A DNA stretch of 64,000 nt from Thiodiazotropha sp040507225 (GTDB taxonomy: Bacteria > Pseudomonadota > Gammaproteobacteria > Chromatiales > Chromatiaceae). A model generated the notes under the pieces. That model was not told where the DNA came from. It searched no databases and saw only the letters and a list, made by a program, of their open reading frames with translations. A program made the translations under genes and the position numbers. This document shows positions 53,154-62,655 of the stretch, one piece after another. The stretch is taken from the NCBI GenBank assembly GCA_040507225.1, contig JBEVVG010000001.1, positions 1,426,001 to 1,490,000 on the forward strand, written 5' to 3'. Numbering within the stretch: position 1 is the first letter of the stretch; every line of letters begins with the position of its first letter.

Positions 53154-55469
53154 TCAGTCGTTTTTCATCATACAACTGGCGCGCACCGACGCCAGCGCAG
53201 TCATGTTCAGCAGTCCACGTACACTGATGCTGGGCGTGACAATATGCGCCGACTTGGCGGTTCCCACGAGGATCGGACCAATGGCGATTCCCTCGCCCAG
53301 CACCTTGAGCAGGTTGAACGAGATATTCGCCGCATCCTGGTTGGGCATGATCAGCAGGTTCGCCCGGTCCTTGAGGCGCGAGTTCGGAAAACGCTGATCA
53401 CGCAACTCCTTGACCAGCGAGAGATCCGCGTGCATCTCACCCTCCACTTCCAGGTCGGGCATACGCTCATGCACCAGCGCCAATGCTTCGCGCATCTTGC
53501 GCGCAGAGGCTGACTGATGACTGCCGAAATTCGAGTGCGAGAGCAGCGCCACCTTCGGTTCCACGCCAAACCACAACACCTCTTCGGCACACAGGGCGAC
53601 GATCTCCGCGAGTTCCTCGGCGGTGGGATCCTCCTGAACATAGGTGTCCGCGATGAACAGGGTACCGGAATGCAGCACCAGAGCATTCATCGAGGTGAGC
53701 CGGTTGACCCCAACCTCAGTACCGACGATCTGCTCCACATAACGCAGATGCTTGCGGTAACGACCCACGGTACCGCAGATCATTGCATCCACCTCACCCA
53801 GCGAGAGCATCACCGAGGCCAGTACGGTGGGATTCTGACGCAGGCTCTTGCGCGCCTCCTTGGGTGAAAATCCCCAGCGCTGAACACGTTTGAAAAACGC
53901 CTCGGCATGCCGATCGAAATGGGGATAATCGAATGGGTCGATGAGTTCGAAATCCGCCTCTTCCTGCATGCGCAGACCGAGCTCGGCAATTCGCTCCTCG
54001 ATGACCGCGCGCCGCCCCACCAGCACTGGCCGCGCCAGTTGCTGGTCTACCACCTGCTGAGCGACTTCCAGCACCCGCTCCTCCTGGCCTTCGGCATAGA
54101 TGACCCGACGCATCTCCTCGCGTGCCCGATCGAACATCGGCCGCATAGTCAGGCTGGTGCGGAAGACCCGGCTCTGCAGCCGGTTGCGATAGGCTTTCAG
54201 ATCTGCGATCGGCCGCTGCGCGACCCCCGACTCCATGGCGGCCGCTGCAACCGCATAGGGCACGGTCTCCAGCAGGCGTGGATCGAAGGGTTTGGGGATC
54301 AGGTATTCGGGACCGAACTGCAGCGCCTGGCCGCCATAGGCGGAGCGCACCACATCGGAGGACTCCACCCGGGCCAGCTCCGCGATCGCCTTGACGCAGG
54401 CAAGTTTCATGGCGCTGTTGATCTCCCGCGCTCCCACGTCCAGAGCGCCGCGAAACAGGAACGGGAAACACAGTACATTGTTGACCTGGTTTGGGTAATC
54501 GGTCCGCCCGGTGGCAAGGATCGCATCCGGCCGGACCTCCTTGGCGAGTTCCGGCAGGATTTCGGGTTCCGGGTTGGCCAGGGCCATGATCAGCGGATTC
54601 TGGGCCATCTTTGGCAGCCATTCCGCCTTGAGCACTCCGGCTGCGGACAGGCCGAGAAAGATATCCGCACCCTCAAGGGCCTCTTCCAGGGTGCGTAATG
54701 GGGTATCCACGGCGAAGCGGGCCTTGTAGGGATCCATCTCCTCGGTGCGTCCGGTGTACACCACCCCGGCGATATCGGTGACCAGAATGTTCTGCGGTTT
54801 GACGCCCAGGCCCACCAGCAGGTCCAGGCAGGCAAGCGCTGCGGCGCCCGCACCGGCCGTCACCAGGCGGACCGATTCGATCGCCTTGCCCACCACTTTC
54901 AGGCCATTCAGTATCGCGGCGCTGACCACGATCGCGGTGCCATGCTGGTCGTCGTGGAATACCGGGATGTTCATCCGCTCCTTGAGTGTCTGTTCGATAA
55001 TGAAACACTCCGGCGCCTTGATATCCTCCAGATTGATGCCACCGAAGCTGGGTTCCAGCCGCGCCACGGTCTCGATGAACTGCTGGGGATCACGCTCATC
55101 CACTTCGATATCGAACACGTCGATATCCGCGAACTGCTTGAACAACACCGCCTTGCCTTCCATCACGGGTTTGGAGGCATGACTGCCGATCGCGCCCAGG
55201 CCCAACACGGCGGTGCCGTTGGTAATGACGGCCACCAGGTTACCCCGTGCGGTGTACTCCGCCGAAGTGTTCGGATCCTTGCTGATCTCCTCGCAGGCCG
55301 CCGCCACGCCGGGGGAGTAGGCCAGCGCCAGATCGCGCTGATTCGCCATCGGCTTGGTGGCCTTGATCTCCAGCTTGCCCGGCTTCGGATGACGGTGGTA
55401 ATGCAGCGCCGCAGCACGCAGCTGCTCGGTTTTGGAGCCCGGCTTGGAACTTGAGGAATCCTGCTTCAT
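53154..55469 (-). CDS. maeB: NADP-type malic enzyme with phosphotransacetylase-like domain
   Basis: Oxidatively decarboxylates malate to pyruvate. It has 771 residues, the length of MaeB. The malic domain (1-about 420) has SPGVAAACEEI, the catalytic-region YTARGNLVAVITNGTAVLGLG and HDDQHGTA. The C-terminal phosphotransacetylase-like domain (about 430-760) is usually regulatory, responding to acetyl-CoA, and not catalytic. The start overlaps the dctM stop (ATGA), which couples malate/succinate import directly to pyruvate formation. Confidence 0.96.
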   Translation of the reverse strand: MKQDSSSSKPGSKTEQLRAAALHYHRHPKPGKLEIKATKPMANQRDLALAYSPGVAAACEEISKDPNTSAEYTARGNLVAVITNGTAVLGLGAIGSHASKPVMEGKAVLFKQFADIDVFDIEVDERDPQQFIETVARLEPSFGGINLEDIKAPECFIIEQTLKERMNIPVFHDDQHGTAIVVSAAILNGLKVVGKAIESVRLVTAGAGAAALACLDLLVGLGVKPQNILVTDIAGVVYTGRTEEMDPYKARFAVDTPLRTLEEALEGADIFLGLSAAGVLKAEWLPKMAQNPLIMALANPEPEILPELAKEVRPDAILATGRTDYPNQVNNVLCFPFLFRGALDVGAREINSAMKLACVKAIAELARVESSDVVRSAYGGQALQFGPEYLIPKPFDPRLLETVPYAVAAAAMESGVAQRPIADLKAYRNRLQSRVFRTSLTMRPMFDRAREEMRRVIYAEGQEERVLEVAQQVVDQQLARPVLVGRRAVIEERIAELGLRMQEEADFELIDPFDYPHFDRHAEAFFKRVQRWGFSPKEARKSLRQNPTVLASVMLSLGEVDAMICGTVGRYRKHLRYVEQIVGTEVGVNRLTSMNALVLHSGTLFIADTYVQEDPTAEELAEIVALCAEEVLWFGVEPKVALLSHSNFGSHQSASARKMREALALVHERMPDLEVEGEMHADLSLVKELRDQRFPNSRLKDRANLLIMPNQDAANISFNLLKVLGEGIAIGPILVGTAKSAHIVTPSISVRGLLNMTALASVRASCMMKND

Positions 55470-56866
55470 CGATAACCCTTCATTTGATCGATTGCCTCAG
55501 GCAAAAAGAGTGAAATTTTCGGAATGTAGGTGATCAGGATCAGGAACAGCAGCAACAGGCCCAGCCAGGGCAGCGCCGCACGGATCACCCAACCGATGGA
55601 TCTGCCGGTAATTCCGGCGGTGACAAAAAGGTTCAATCCAACCGGCGGCGTGAGCATGCCGATCTCCATGTTGACCACCATGATGATGCCGAGGTGGATG
55701 GGATCTATGCCCAGCTTGAGGGCGATCGGAAACAGAATCGGCGCCATGATCAGGAGCACCGCAGAAGGCTCCATGAAGTTGCCCGCCGCCAGCAGCAGCA
55801 GATTCACGACGATGAGGAACATCCAGGGTTCCAGTCCCCAACCCACGATGGTGTCCGCGATCGCATGGGGGATGCGCTCGGTGGTCAACACATGAGCGAA
55901 CAGCATGGCGTTGGCAATAATGAACAGCAGCATGATGCTCACCTTCGCCGCATCCAGCACCGTGTGGCGGACTTCCTGGTTGAAAAACACCCTCGGCATA
56001 GCCAGGGTGGACTGGGTCGCATTGCGCAACAGCATGGGCACCAGGGACTCCCCATCGCGCCGCCAGGGCACCCCTTTGAGCGGCCCCATATCCCGGTAGC
56101 CGAACACCGATACCAGGAAGGCATACACCGCTGAGACTGCGGCCGCTTCGGTGGGACTGGCAATACCACCGTAGATCGAACCCAGCACGATGACGATCAA
56201 CAACAGTCCCCCCGAGGCGATAAAACCCGAACGGAACAGCGCCTTGAAACCGGGCCAGGGCTGAGACGGGAGACCCATCACCCGGGCCGCGATATAGATC
56301 GCCACCATCAGGATCAGTCCCATCATGATGCCGGGGATGAAACCCGCCATGAACATCTTCGCCGCGGAAACCTCGGTGGCCGCGGAATAGACCAGCATCA
56401 CGATAGAAGGCGGAATCAGGATACCCAGGGTTCCCGCATTGGCGATTACACCAGCGGCGAAGCTCTCCGGGTAGCCGGAACGCACCATGCCGGCGATGAC
56501 GATGGTTCCGATCGCCGCCACGGTGGCCGGCGAGGAACCGGAAACCGCGGCAAACAACATGCACGCCATGACCGAGGCCATGGCCAGGCCGCCACGGATG
56601 TGTCCCACGCAATCCACGGCAAAGTTGATCAGTCGCTTGGCCACGCCGCCGGTGGAAAGGAAAGCGGATGACAGAATGAAGAACGGAATCGCCAGCAGTG
56701 TGTAATGTTCCGAAAGCGCCTCGAACAGCTTCAGCGCCACCGAAGCCAGTGAATCAGTGGAAAAGAACAGAATCGTAACGATACTGGAAAGTCCCAGGGC
56801 CACGGCGATCGGCATACCGATGAGCATGCAGATGAACAGCAATAGAAACAGGGATACGGTTGCCAT
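55466..56866 (-). CDS. dctM: TRAP transporter large permease subunit (DctM)
   Basis: The ion-coupled translocating subunit of a C4-dicarboxylate-type TRAP transporter, 466 residues (family about 425-465), with roughly 12 membrane helices. The N-terminal LLFICMLIGMPIAVALGLSS and AGTLGILIPPSIVMLVY are conserved in the family. The start overlaps the dctQ stop by one base. Substrate is likely succinate, malate or fumarate, from the maeB and sdh neighbours. Confidence 0.94.
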   Translation of the reverse strand: MATVSLFLLLFICMLIGMPIAVALGLSSIVTILFFSTDSLASVALKLFEALSEHYTLLAIPFFILSSAFLSTGGVAKRLINFAVDCVGHIRGGLAMASVMACMLFAAVSGSSPATVAAIGTIVIAGMVRSGYPESFAAGVIANAGTLGILIPPSIVMLVYSAATEVSAAKMFMAGFIPGIMMGLILMVAIYIAARVMGLPSQPWPGFKALFRSGFIASGGLLLIVIVLGSIYGGIASPTEAAAVSAVYAFLVSVFGYRDMGPLKGVPWRRDGESLVPMLLRNATQSTLAMPRVFFNQEVRHTVLDAAKVSIMLLFIIANAMLFAHVLTTERIPHAIADTIVGWGLEPWMFLIVVNLLLLAAGNFMEPSAVLLIMAPILFPIALKLGIDPIHLGIIMVVNMEIGMLTPPVGLNLFVTAGITGRSIGWVIRAALPWLGLLLLFLILITYIPKISLFLPEAIDQMKGYR

Positions 56867-57426
56867 CAGCCAGCCCTCCCCGATTCCAGTTTCTGTTCTT
56901 CGGCCAGTTCCTTCGCCAGATGCATGCTCTCCTGGGCTTCGTCAGTATGGGTGAATCCCATTGCTTCACCGGTGGCGACCCGCCACAGCAGTTGCAGCAG
57001 CCGCAGAGAGAAGAAGGCCAGACCTATGATGAGTATGCTATGCGCAACCCAGGTCTGGATCGGGATATCTTCCAATTCGATACTGATCTTCTTCATCTTC
57101 GCAAGATAGATCCAGGAGCCGTAGAGAAAAAGTCCGCAATACAGCAGACTGAGGAGCACCGCGATTCCGGAAACGATTCTCTGCGGCACATCGGGCAGTT
57201 TTCTGACGAAGGCATCGACGCCGATATGCGCCCCCACCTTGAGTCCGTAGGAGATCCCGAACAGGACGAACCAGGCCGAGAGATGCAGGGTCAGTTCCTG
57301 GGCCCACAGGAAGCCGCTGTTGAAGACGAAGCGCATCAACACCTCGATAAAGACCAACAGGGTCATGGCTACCAGCAGGAGGGAGATAATACCCTCTTCC
57401 GCCTTGTTCAAGATCTGCTTCAACAT
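56866..57426 (-). CDS. dctQ: TRAP transporter small permease subunit (DctQ)
   Basis: A 186-residue protein with four membrane helices. RFVFNSGFLWAQELTLHLSAWFVLFG is the conserved helix-2 region (only part is needed: WAQEL). It joins DctM in the membrane part of the transporter. It is separated from dctP by 275 bases containing a very strong hairpin, whereas dctQ, dctM and maeB overlap each other. Confidence 0.92.
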   Translation of the reverse strand: MLKQILNKAEEGIISLLLVAMTLLVFIEVLMRFVFNSGFLWAQELTLHLSAWFVLFGISYGLKVGAHIGVDAFVRKLPDVPQRIVSGIAVLLSLLYCGLFLYGSWIYLAKMKKISIELEDIPIQTWVAHSILIIGLAFFSLRLLQLLWRVATGEAMGFTHTDEAQESMHLAKELAEEQKLESGRAG

Positions 57427-57701
57427 CGGTGTTCCTCCTGGTCTGCTGTATGCCCCGTCGTGGAATTTTGACCGGACGTATTGTTATTCTGAATGATGGT
57501 GTTGTTTGTTATTCAGGCCATCCTCATTGGCAAAGTGTAGCGGCCGCAAGGGGGGTGACACACCCCCCTTGCGGCTGGCCGATAGGCCGGGATACCTCGG
57601 CGGTCATTCCGCATCCCGCCTCCCCTGATGGCGGTTGCATGTACGACCCTGCCACAGCTCAGTGGCGCAGCGGCGATGGGTATAGCGGCCCCGACCGTTG
57701 A
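57427..57701. other. dctP-dctQ intercistronic region
   Basis: Contains the perfect hairpin at 57543-57575 and no gene. Plus-strand frames here have no family resemblance. Confidence 0.5.
57543..57575 (-). promoter_or_regulatory. 15-bp perfect stem-loop between dctP and dctQ
   Basis: GCCGCAAGGGGGGTG and its exact complement flank a 3-base loop. No T-run follows on the minus strand, so it is better seen as an mRNA-stabilising or partial-termination element that lets the binding protein be made in excess over the permease, as in many binding-protein-dependent transporter operons. Confidence 0.7.
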
Positions 57702-58685
57702 TCACATGTTATTGGAATTATAGGCAGCATCGATCAGATCCTTGCCAATTTCCTCTTCAAACTGTTTCCAAACCGGTTTCATCACCTCCACCCACTGGGC
57801 CCGCTCTTCCGGCGACAGGCTGATGACCGTGCTGCGTCCGGAATCGATGATCTTCTGCCGATCCTCAACGCTCTTCTGTTCGGCCACCTGGTTGCCAAAT
57901 GCAATGGCCTCGTCCAGGGCCTTCTTCACTTCGCCGCGAACATCGTCCGGCAAATCCATCCAGAATTCCGTTGAGGTCACCACCATGTAATCCAGCAGAC
58001 CGTGATTGGACTCTGTGATATAGGGCTGTACTTCGAAGAACTTCTTGGAGTAGATATTGGACCAGGTGTTTTCTTGTCCATCGATAGCCTTGGTCTGCAG
58101 CAGGGTGAAAACTTCTGAGAAGGGTTTTTTCAGCGGCACGGCATCCACGGCCTCGAACTGGGCAGCCAGCACGTCTGAGGTCATGATGCGGAACTTCTGA
58201 CCGGCAGCATCGGCGGGCACATGGATCGGATTGCTCGAAGATAGCTGCTTCATGCCATTGTGAATGTAACCCAGACCGATCAGGCCTTTCTTATTCATGG
58301 AGTTCAGCAGTTTCTGGCCGGATTCACTCTGCTGGAAGCGGTCCACGGCCTGCATGTCCTTGAACAGGAAAGGCAGGTCATAGAGCTGCAGCGAACGGGT
58401 AAAGCTCTCGAACTTGGAAAGCGCGGGAGCGGCCATCTGCACGTCCCCCAGCAGCATTGCCTGGAGTACCTTGTTGTCACCGAACAGTTGCGAGTTGGGA
58501 TAGACTTCGACCACGACCTTATCGCCAAGACGCTGTTCAACCAGCTCCTTGAACTTATTGGCCATCTGGCCCTTGGGGGTGTTCTCAGCCACCACATGGG
58601 AAAACTTGATCACGATCGGCGCCGCCGATACCGGCAGCGCGATCAGGCTGGCAACCAGAGAGATGAGAAGACAGAGTCTGCGCAT
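57702..58685 (-). CDS. dctP: TRAP transporter substrate-binding protein (DctP)
   Basis: The periplasmic binding protein of the C4-dicarboxylate TRAP system, 327 residues. The signal peptide (MRRLCLLISLVASLIALPVSA) precedes the mature IVIKFSHVVAENTPKG. LQTKAIDGQENTWSNI and the YITESNHGLLDYMVV region are the DctP substrate cleft. First gene of dctPQM-maeB. Dicarboxylate specificity is inferred from context. Confidence 0.95.
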   Translation of the reverse strand: MRRLCLLISLVASLIALPVSAAPIVIKFSHVVAENTPKGQMANKFKELVEQRLGDKVVVEVYPNSQLFGDNKVLQAMLLGDVQMAAPALSKFESFTRSLQLYDLPFLFKDMQAVDRFQQSESGQKLLNSMNKKGLIGLGYIHNGMKQLSSSNPIHVPADAAGQKFRIMTSDVLAAQFEAVDAVPLKKPFSEVFTLLQTKAIDGQENTWSNIYSKKFFEVQPYITESNHGLLDYMVVTSTEFWMDLPDDVRGEVKKALDEAIAFGNQVAEQKSVEDRQKIIDSGRSTVISLSPEERAQWVEVMKPVWKQFEEEIGKDLIDAAYNSNNM

Positions 58686-59231
58686 TATGATCCTCCTCGA
58701 CAGGATGTAGGCATATTATCGTCAACCCGGGGGGGGTTGTGTTATGGATCGAGCCTGGCGCCTTCAAGTAAAGACGGGATTCAGATCCTGGCTGACATGA
58801 GCAAGAACGGGGCCAAAATCGAAAAACCCTGATTACTGATGCGTCATACCTACAACAGTCTAGGCGTAAATCCCGGCGAGCGCGTAGGATTTACGGGTTT
58901 GGCGGGATCGATCGTGCACATCAGGCAATGTGCTGCGCGCGACTCGGGATCGTTGACAGGAGATATTGGCGGGATTCCACCCATCCAGAAACACAAAATG
59001 GGTGATTCTCACCCATTTCTGACTAAGACCTGTTATTTCTGATCTATTACCCTCTGTTGAACCTGAAAAGCGCCAGTCAGGCCGCGAGGAGAGAAGTTTG
59101 CTTGTTCCAAATGAGCAACGCGTAGCGGCGTTCTTTCAGGCCCAACCCCCTTGCTGAAATGTCATAGGGGATGTGGCTGATTGAGCGAGTGTTAGCAGAC
59201 CCTGGATGTGCACCACAAGGCCGAAGACTTG
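58686..59231. other. Intergenic region with inverted repeats, 546 bp
   Basis: No gene. Two inverted repeats: 58865-58895 (CGTAAATCC, 13-base loop, GGATTTACG) and the tighter one at 58996-59018. The promoter of the dctP operon should lie in the first 150 bases. I see no sigma-54 GG-N10-GC pair that I would defend. Confidence 0.4.
58996..59018 (-). terminator. Inverted repeat, terminator candidate
   Basis: AAATGGGTGA and TCACCCATTT with a 3-base loop. On the minus strand it follows the uncharacterised gene by about 210 bases and is trailed by a T-rich stretch (TTGTGTTT). It could alternatively be an operator of the dctP operon. Confidence 0.45.
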
Positions 59232-60110
59232 TTATTTTTTCTGTGTGGAGATTTCCTTCCAGGAAACTTCCCAGGGACTGTTGAGCCAACGGCTGGCGGC
59301 ATCCGAAAAACTCATGTCCCGGTCATCTTCCGGCAAACCGGTAATCTCAATCTCTTCCTCGACCGACATCTCCTCCACTCCGCTGATCTCATGGTGCTCC
59401 ATGGCAAAACTCAGCTTGTGCAGCGGCACACCGGCCCGCAACAGTTTCTTATCCCGCTCCAGATTGTTGACGACCCCTTTGAGGATCTCCTTCATGGCAT
59501 CAGGATAGTTTGGATTGTTCAGCATTTGCTCCACATCGGCCTGCATCTCCCGAATCTTGCCCTCTGCCTTGCCGCGTTGTGCCTGTTCCTGGCGGTCGAG
59601 ATCATTGATCTTCTGACGAATCACCTCCCGGCTGAGAGGAATGGTGGCGCCCGGCGTCTGTACGCCCCGTTTACGCAGCAATACCCGTAGCGATACCGCG
59701 GTCTGCGCGGTGCGCTTGAACTCATCGAGCAGATCCATGGGGCTCTCATCGTGGGTAGTGCTCGAGAGGGTGACAAACTCAATTCCGTCATCACCGCTGA
59801 AGTCCTTATCTGAAAAGGCGAGGATCTTATCCAGGGTTTTCTTGATCACCGACTCGAGGTTGTCGTAGTAGAGCTTGACCTGTTTGACCGGCAGATTTCT
59901 CAGACTGTCACTCAGCGCGCTGTAGAGCTGCAGAGCCTTCTCCGGCATCTCCTTCGACGGCACGCCGAGCACCATGACCGCATTCAGGCTTTCCTGCATG
60001 CCTTCGATGGCCTTAGTGATTTCAACGATTTGCTGAAGTATCTTGCGCTTGTCCTCAAGATTCGCGATATCGGATCGCATCATCTCGTTGAGTGAGTCAT
60101 TCGACAACAT
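59232..60110 (-). CDS. Uncharacterised cytoplasmic helical protein
   Basis: A 292-residue protein with no signal peptide or membrane segment. Mostly charged helices with coiled-coil character (LEDKRKILQQIVEITKAIEG; QEQAQRGKAEGKIREMQADVEQML) and an acidic stretch (SVEEEIEITGLPEDDRD) near the C-terminus. No family recognised. A TetR-type palindrome lies about 40 bases upstream of the start. Ribosome site AAGGAG precedes the ATG. Confidence 0.75.
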   Translation of the reverse strand: MLSNDSLNEMMRSDIANLEDKRKILQQIVEITKAIEGMQESLNAVMVLGVPSKEMPEKALQLYSALSDSLRNLPVKQVKLYYDNLESVIKKTLDKILAFSDKDFSGDDGIEFVTLSSTTHDESPMDLLDEFKRTAQTAVSLRVLLRKRGVQTPGATIPLSREVIRQKINDLDRQEQAQRGKAEGKIREMQADVEQMLNNPNYPDAMKEILKGVVNNLERDKKLLRAGVPLHKLSFAMEHHEISGVEEMSVEEEIEITGLPEDDRDMSFSDAASRWLNSPWEVSWKEISTQKK

Positions 60111-60514
60111 AGCTACTCCTTAACCCTCATGACTTTCCGGATGGACCTGACCGACCGGTCAGAGTGGGGCCGTTGCTCACGACCAACCCTTTCTATGGCA
60201 TTGCACAGTGAATAGAGTGACCGAAATACACGCCTGGAATCGTGGCTTCGCATTACTGACATTTTCAGATGGCTGCTCTTACCTGATATCGGCCGTCGTG
60301 CGGAGCGCTTGAGCGGGATTAGCGCTTTAGAGCGGAACAAAATTCGCGCATCGACCCCTCCCTGAACATGGGTGAAATTGAACGGGGATTCAGTCAATTG
60401 GAAGATATAGGGAAGGGTTTGCAGGGATCCGCAACGGAGCGCCTAAATCCCTGCGCTCACTATGGAATAAACGATCAGGACGGACCACCGTCCGGGATGG
60501 GAACTCGCCCCTGT
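60111..60514. other. Intergenic region, 404 bp
   Basis: No gene. Includes the palindrome at 60147-60162 and a short GC-rich inverted repeat near 60480-60494 (CGGAC, CACC, GTCCG) just past the stop of the lipoprotein gene on the minus strand. Confidence 0.4.
60147..60162. promoter_or_regulatory. 16-bp perfect palindrome, TetR-type operator candidate
   Basis: CTGACCG-AC-CGGTCAG, 37-52 bases upstream of the uncharacterised gene's ATG. The core GACCGACCGGTC resembles operators of TetR-family repressors. No TetR gene is in the window. Confidence 0.5.
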
Positions 60515-61408
60515 TCAGGAACCCTGGCGAATGATTCGTGCGAGCTGGCGGGCAAAATCCCGCGCGACCCAGCGGCGTCCGGTATTGTTCAGATGGCCGC
60601 CATCCGAGGTGTAATCCCCGATCAGGGCATACTGGATATCGCCGTTCTGACGGAAGGACTCACGCCGGCCGTCCGCATAGGTCGACTCACTGGCCGCGAT
60701 GTCGATCACCCGGTCTTCGCCGTAGACCGCGATCAGGCGACGGTTGAATTCATTGCGCTTCACGTTGTCCAGCTTGCTGTTATTGGTACGTCCCAGCAGT
60801 TCCCTGAGCCACACACCGGGTCCTCCCGGACTGTGGCGCAGGGGCACGGTCAGCGGCACGAAGGTGATATCGGGATGACGGGCGATCAGGCCGACCATGA
60901 CGCGCTGATATTCCGCGAACAGGGTATCCACGTCCGAATGGCGGTCGATGTCGATGTAACAGAACTTGAGCAGGGCATAATCGATCCGCCCGGCCAGGGA
61001 CTGATCGATAATGCGTTCGAAATCGACGCATTTGCTCACCGGCTGCTGATTTTTCCCCACCGGAGTGTGAACCAGCCCGCTACCGATATCCTGCGTGATC
61101 ACGGACTCGAGATCCCGCAACGGCAACGCCCGCCCCTGCTGCATGGCAAGTTCCTGCAGACCTTCAAGAATATTCTCGCCCACCGACTGGTGAGCGAAGA
61201 AAACCCGTACCCCGGAGAGCGCCTCAAGGTCCTCTGCAATGGTTTGATCCGACACGACTTGCTCTCCCGGTTTCTCGCTGTTCTCACACCCGCCAATAAG
61301 CATCAGCATGAGAACTGTCAGCCCGGCCAGCCAATACGTCGACTTCAGCCGAAGCGTGACATGACTCACGCATCCCACCACTCCGCTCGTAGCCGGTCCC
61401 GCGCCCAT
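60515..61408 (-). CDS. Lipoprotein, SGNH-hydrolase-like
   Basis: A 297-residue protein with a lipoprotein signal (LAGLTVLMLMLIGGC, lipobox IGGC). After it, VFFAHQSVGENIL is a candidate nucleophile block and DGGHLNNTGR near the C-terminus a candidate Asp-x-x-His block, in the order expected for SGNH/GDSL hydrolases. The central FCYIDIDRHSD and FVPLTVPL strands fit that fold. The catalytic assignment is inference. The start is uncertain: a GTG at 61367-61369 would give a more normal signal peptide. It begins nine bases after the DAHP synthase stop, so it may share its transcript. Confidence 0.65.
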   Translation of the reverse strand: MGAGPATSGVVGCVSHVTLRLKSTYWLAGLTVLMLMLIGGCENSEKPGEQVVSDQTIAEDLEALSGVRVFFAHQSVGENILEGLQELAMQQGRALPLRDLESVITQDIGSGLVHTPVGKNQQPVSKCVDFERIIDQSLAGRIDYALLKFCYIDIDRHSDVDTLFAEYQRVMVGLIARHPDITFVPLTVPLRHSPGGPGVWLRELLGRTNNSKLDNVKRNEFNRRLIAVYGEDRVIDIAASESTYADGRRESFRQNGDIQYALIGDYTSDGGHLNNTGRRWVARDFARQLARIIRQGS

Positions 61409-61417
61409 CCGCTTGGC

Positions 61418-62500
61418 TCATCCCAGCAGGTCGTAACCTTCCTGCAGCAGTTCCTGGGTGGTATCCCAGTCGATGCATTCATCAGTCACGGAAACGCCAT
61501 ACTTCAGATCGGCAGGGTTGGGGGTAATGTCCTGGCGCCCTGCGAACAGGTTGCTTTCGAGCATTGCACCGAGAATGGTTGAAGAGGCATCCCCCGAGGC
61601 CCGGGCATGGCGGATCTGCTCCATCAGGTCGCGCCACACGACCCCCTGACGGAGATAGTTCTTACGGCTGTTGGCGTGAGAGCAGTCTACCATCAGGCGG
61701 GGTTTCAACCCCACATTCTGCAACGCCTGGGACACCCGCAACACCTCCGCGGCATCGTAGTTTTCTCCCTGGCTACCGCCGCGCAGAATCAGATGGGTGT
61801 CGCTGTTACCCGTGGTGGCGACGATCGCGGTTTCACCCAGTTCGTTGATACCGAGAAAGGTATGCGAACTGGCCGCGGAGAGCATCGCGTCGACCGCGAT
61901 CTTTGTATTGCCGTCGGTGGAATTCTTGAATCCCACGGGGGCCGAGAGACCCGAAGCCATCTGACGATGGGTCTGACTTTCGGTGGTTCTCGCCCCGATC
62001 GCCACCCAACCCAGCAGATCACCGATGTACTGAGGGGTAAAAGGTTCGAGAATCTCGGTTGCGGTCGGCAGTCCCATACGGTTGATGTCGAGCAACAACT
62101 GTCGCGCCAGGCGCAAGCCCTTATCCATGTTGAAGGACCCGTTCATCTCCGGGTCGTTGATCAGACCTTTCCAACCCACGGTGGTGCGCGGTTTCTCGAA
62201 ATACACCCGCATTACCACGTAGAGCCGGTCGCTGAGGGCATCGGCGAGGGGTTTCAATCGCTTGGCGTAGTCCATCGCAGCTACCGGGTCGTGTATGGAG
62301 CAGGGTCCCACGATGACCAGCGGCCGGTTGTCTTCACCGATCAGGATCCGGTGAATGGTTTCCCGCACCTGGATCACATGCTCGTAGATTGCATTGTCCG
62401 CGGGCATCTCCGCCAGCAGATCGAGCGGCCGTATCAACGTCTGGGTGGAGTCCACGCGCAGGTTGGCGACACGTTGAAAAAGTTCTGTCTCTTGGTTCAT
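61418..62500 (-). CDS. 3-deoxy-7-phosphoheptulonate (DAHP) synthase, class I
   Basis: First step of the shikimate pathway: PEP plus erythrose-4-phosphate gives DAHP. It has 360 residues, as in AroF/G/H. LVIVGPCSIHDP, MRVYFEKPRTTVGWKG, AIGARTTESQTHR, GFKNSTDGN and MVDCSHANS are the active-site and metal-binding blocks. Which amino acid feeds back on it cannot be read here. Upstream 155 bases are free for a promoter; no trp/phe leader recognised. Confidence 0.96.
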   Translation of the reverse strand: MNQETELFQRVANLRVDSTQTLIRPLDLLAEMPADNAIYEHVIQVRETIHRILIGEDNRPLVIVGPCSIHDPVAAMDYAKRLKPLADALSDRLYVVMRVYFEKPRTTVGWKGLINDPEMNGSFNMDKGLRLARQLLLDINRMGLPTATEILEPFTPQYIGDLLGWVAIGARTTESQTHRQMASGLSAPVGFKNSTDGNTKIAVDAMLSAASSHTFLGINELGETAIVATTGNSDTHLILRGGSQGENYDAAEVLRVSQALQNVGLKPRLMVDCSHANSRKNYLRQGVVWRDLMEQIRHARASGDASSTILGAMLESNLFAGRQDITPNPADLKYGVSVTDECIDWDTTQELLQEGYDLLG

Positions 62501-62655
62501 CCGTATATCACTCCAGACGGATCAGGTTGGGTTACATCATTCATATTAAAAACGCCAAGCGCTGCCAAGGGGTCGCGAAACCGCATCATCCCTTTGGTGA
62601 TACGGATTCTACCCTTGCGCAGCCCCCGGACGAAAAAATAACTCAAAACAGCCCT

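Noticed and set aside
53794..54621. 275-codon frame inside maeB on the same strand
   Set aside because: Out-of-frame shadow. The maeB frame is intact and conserved across the whole stretch.
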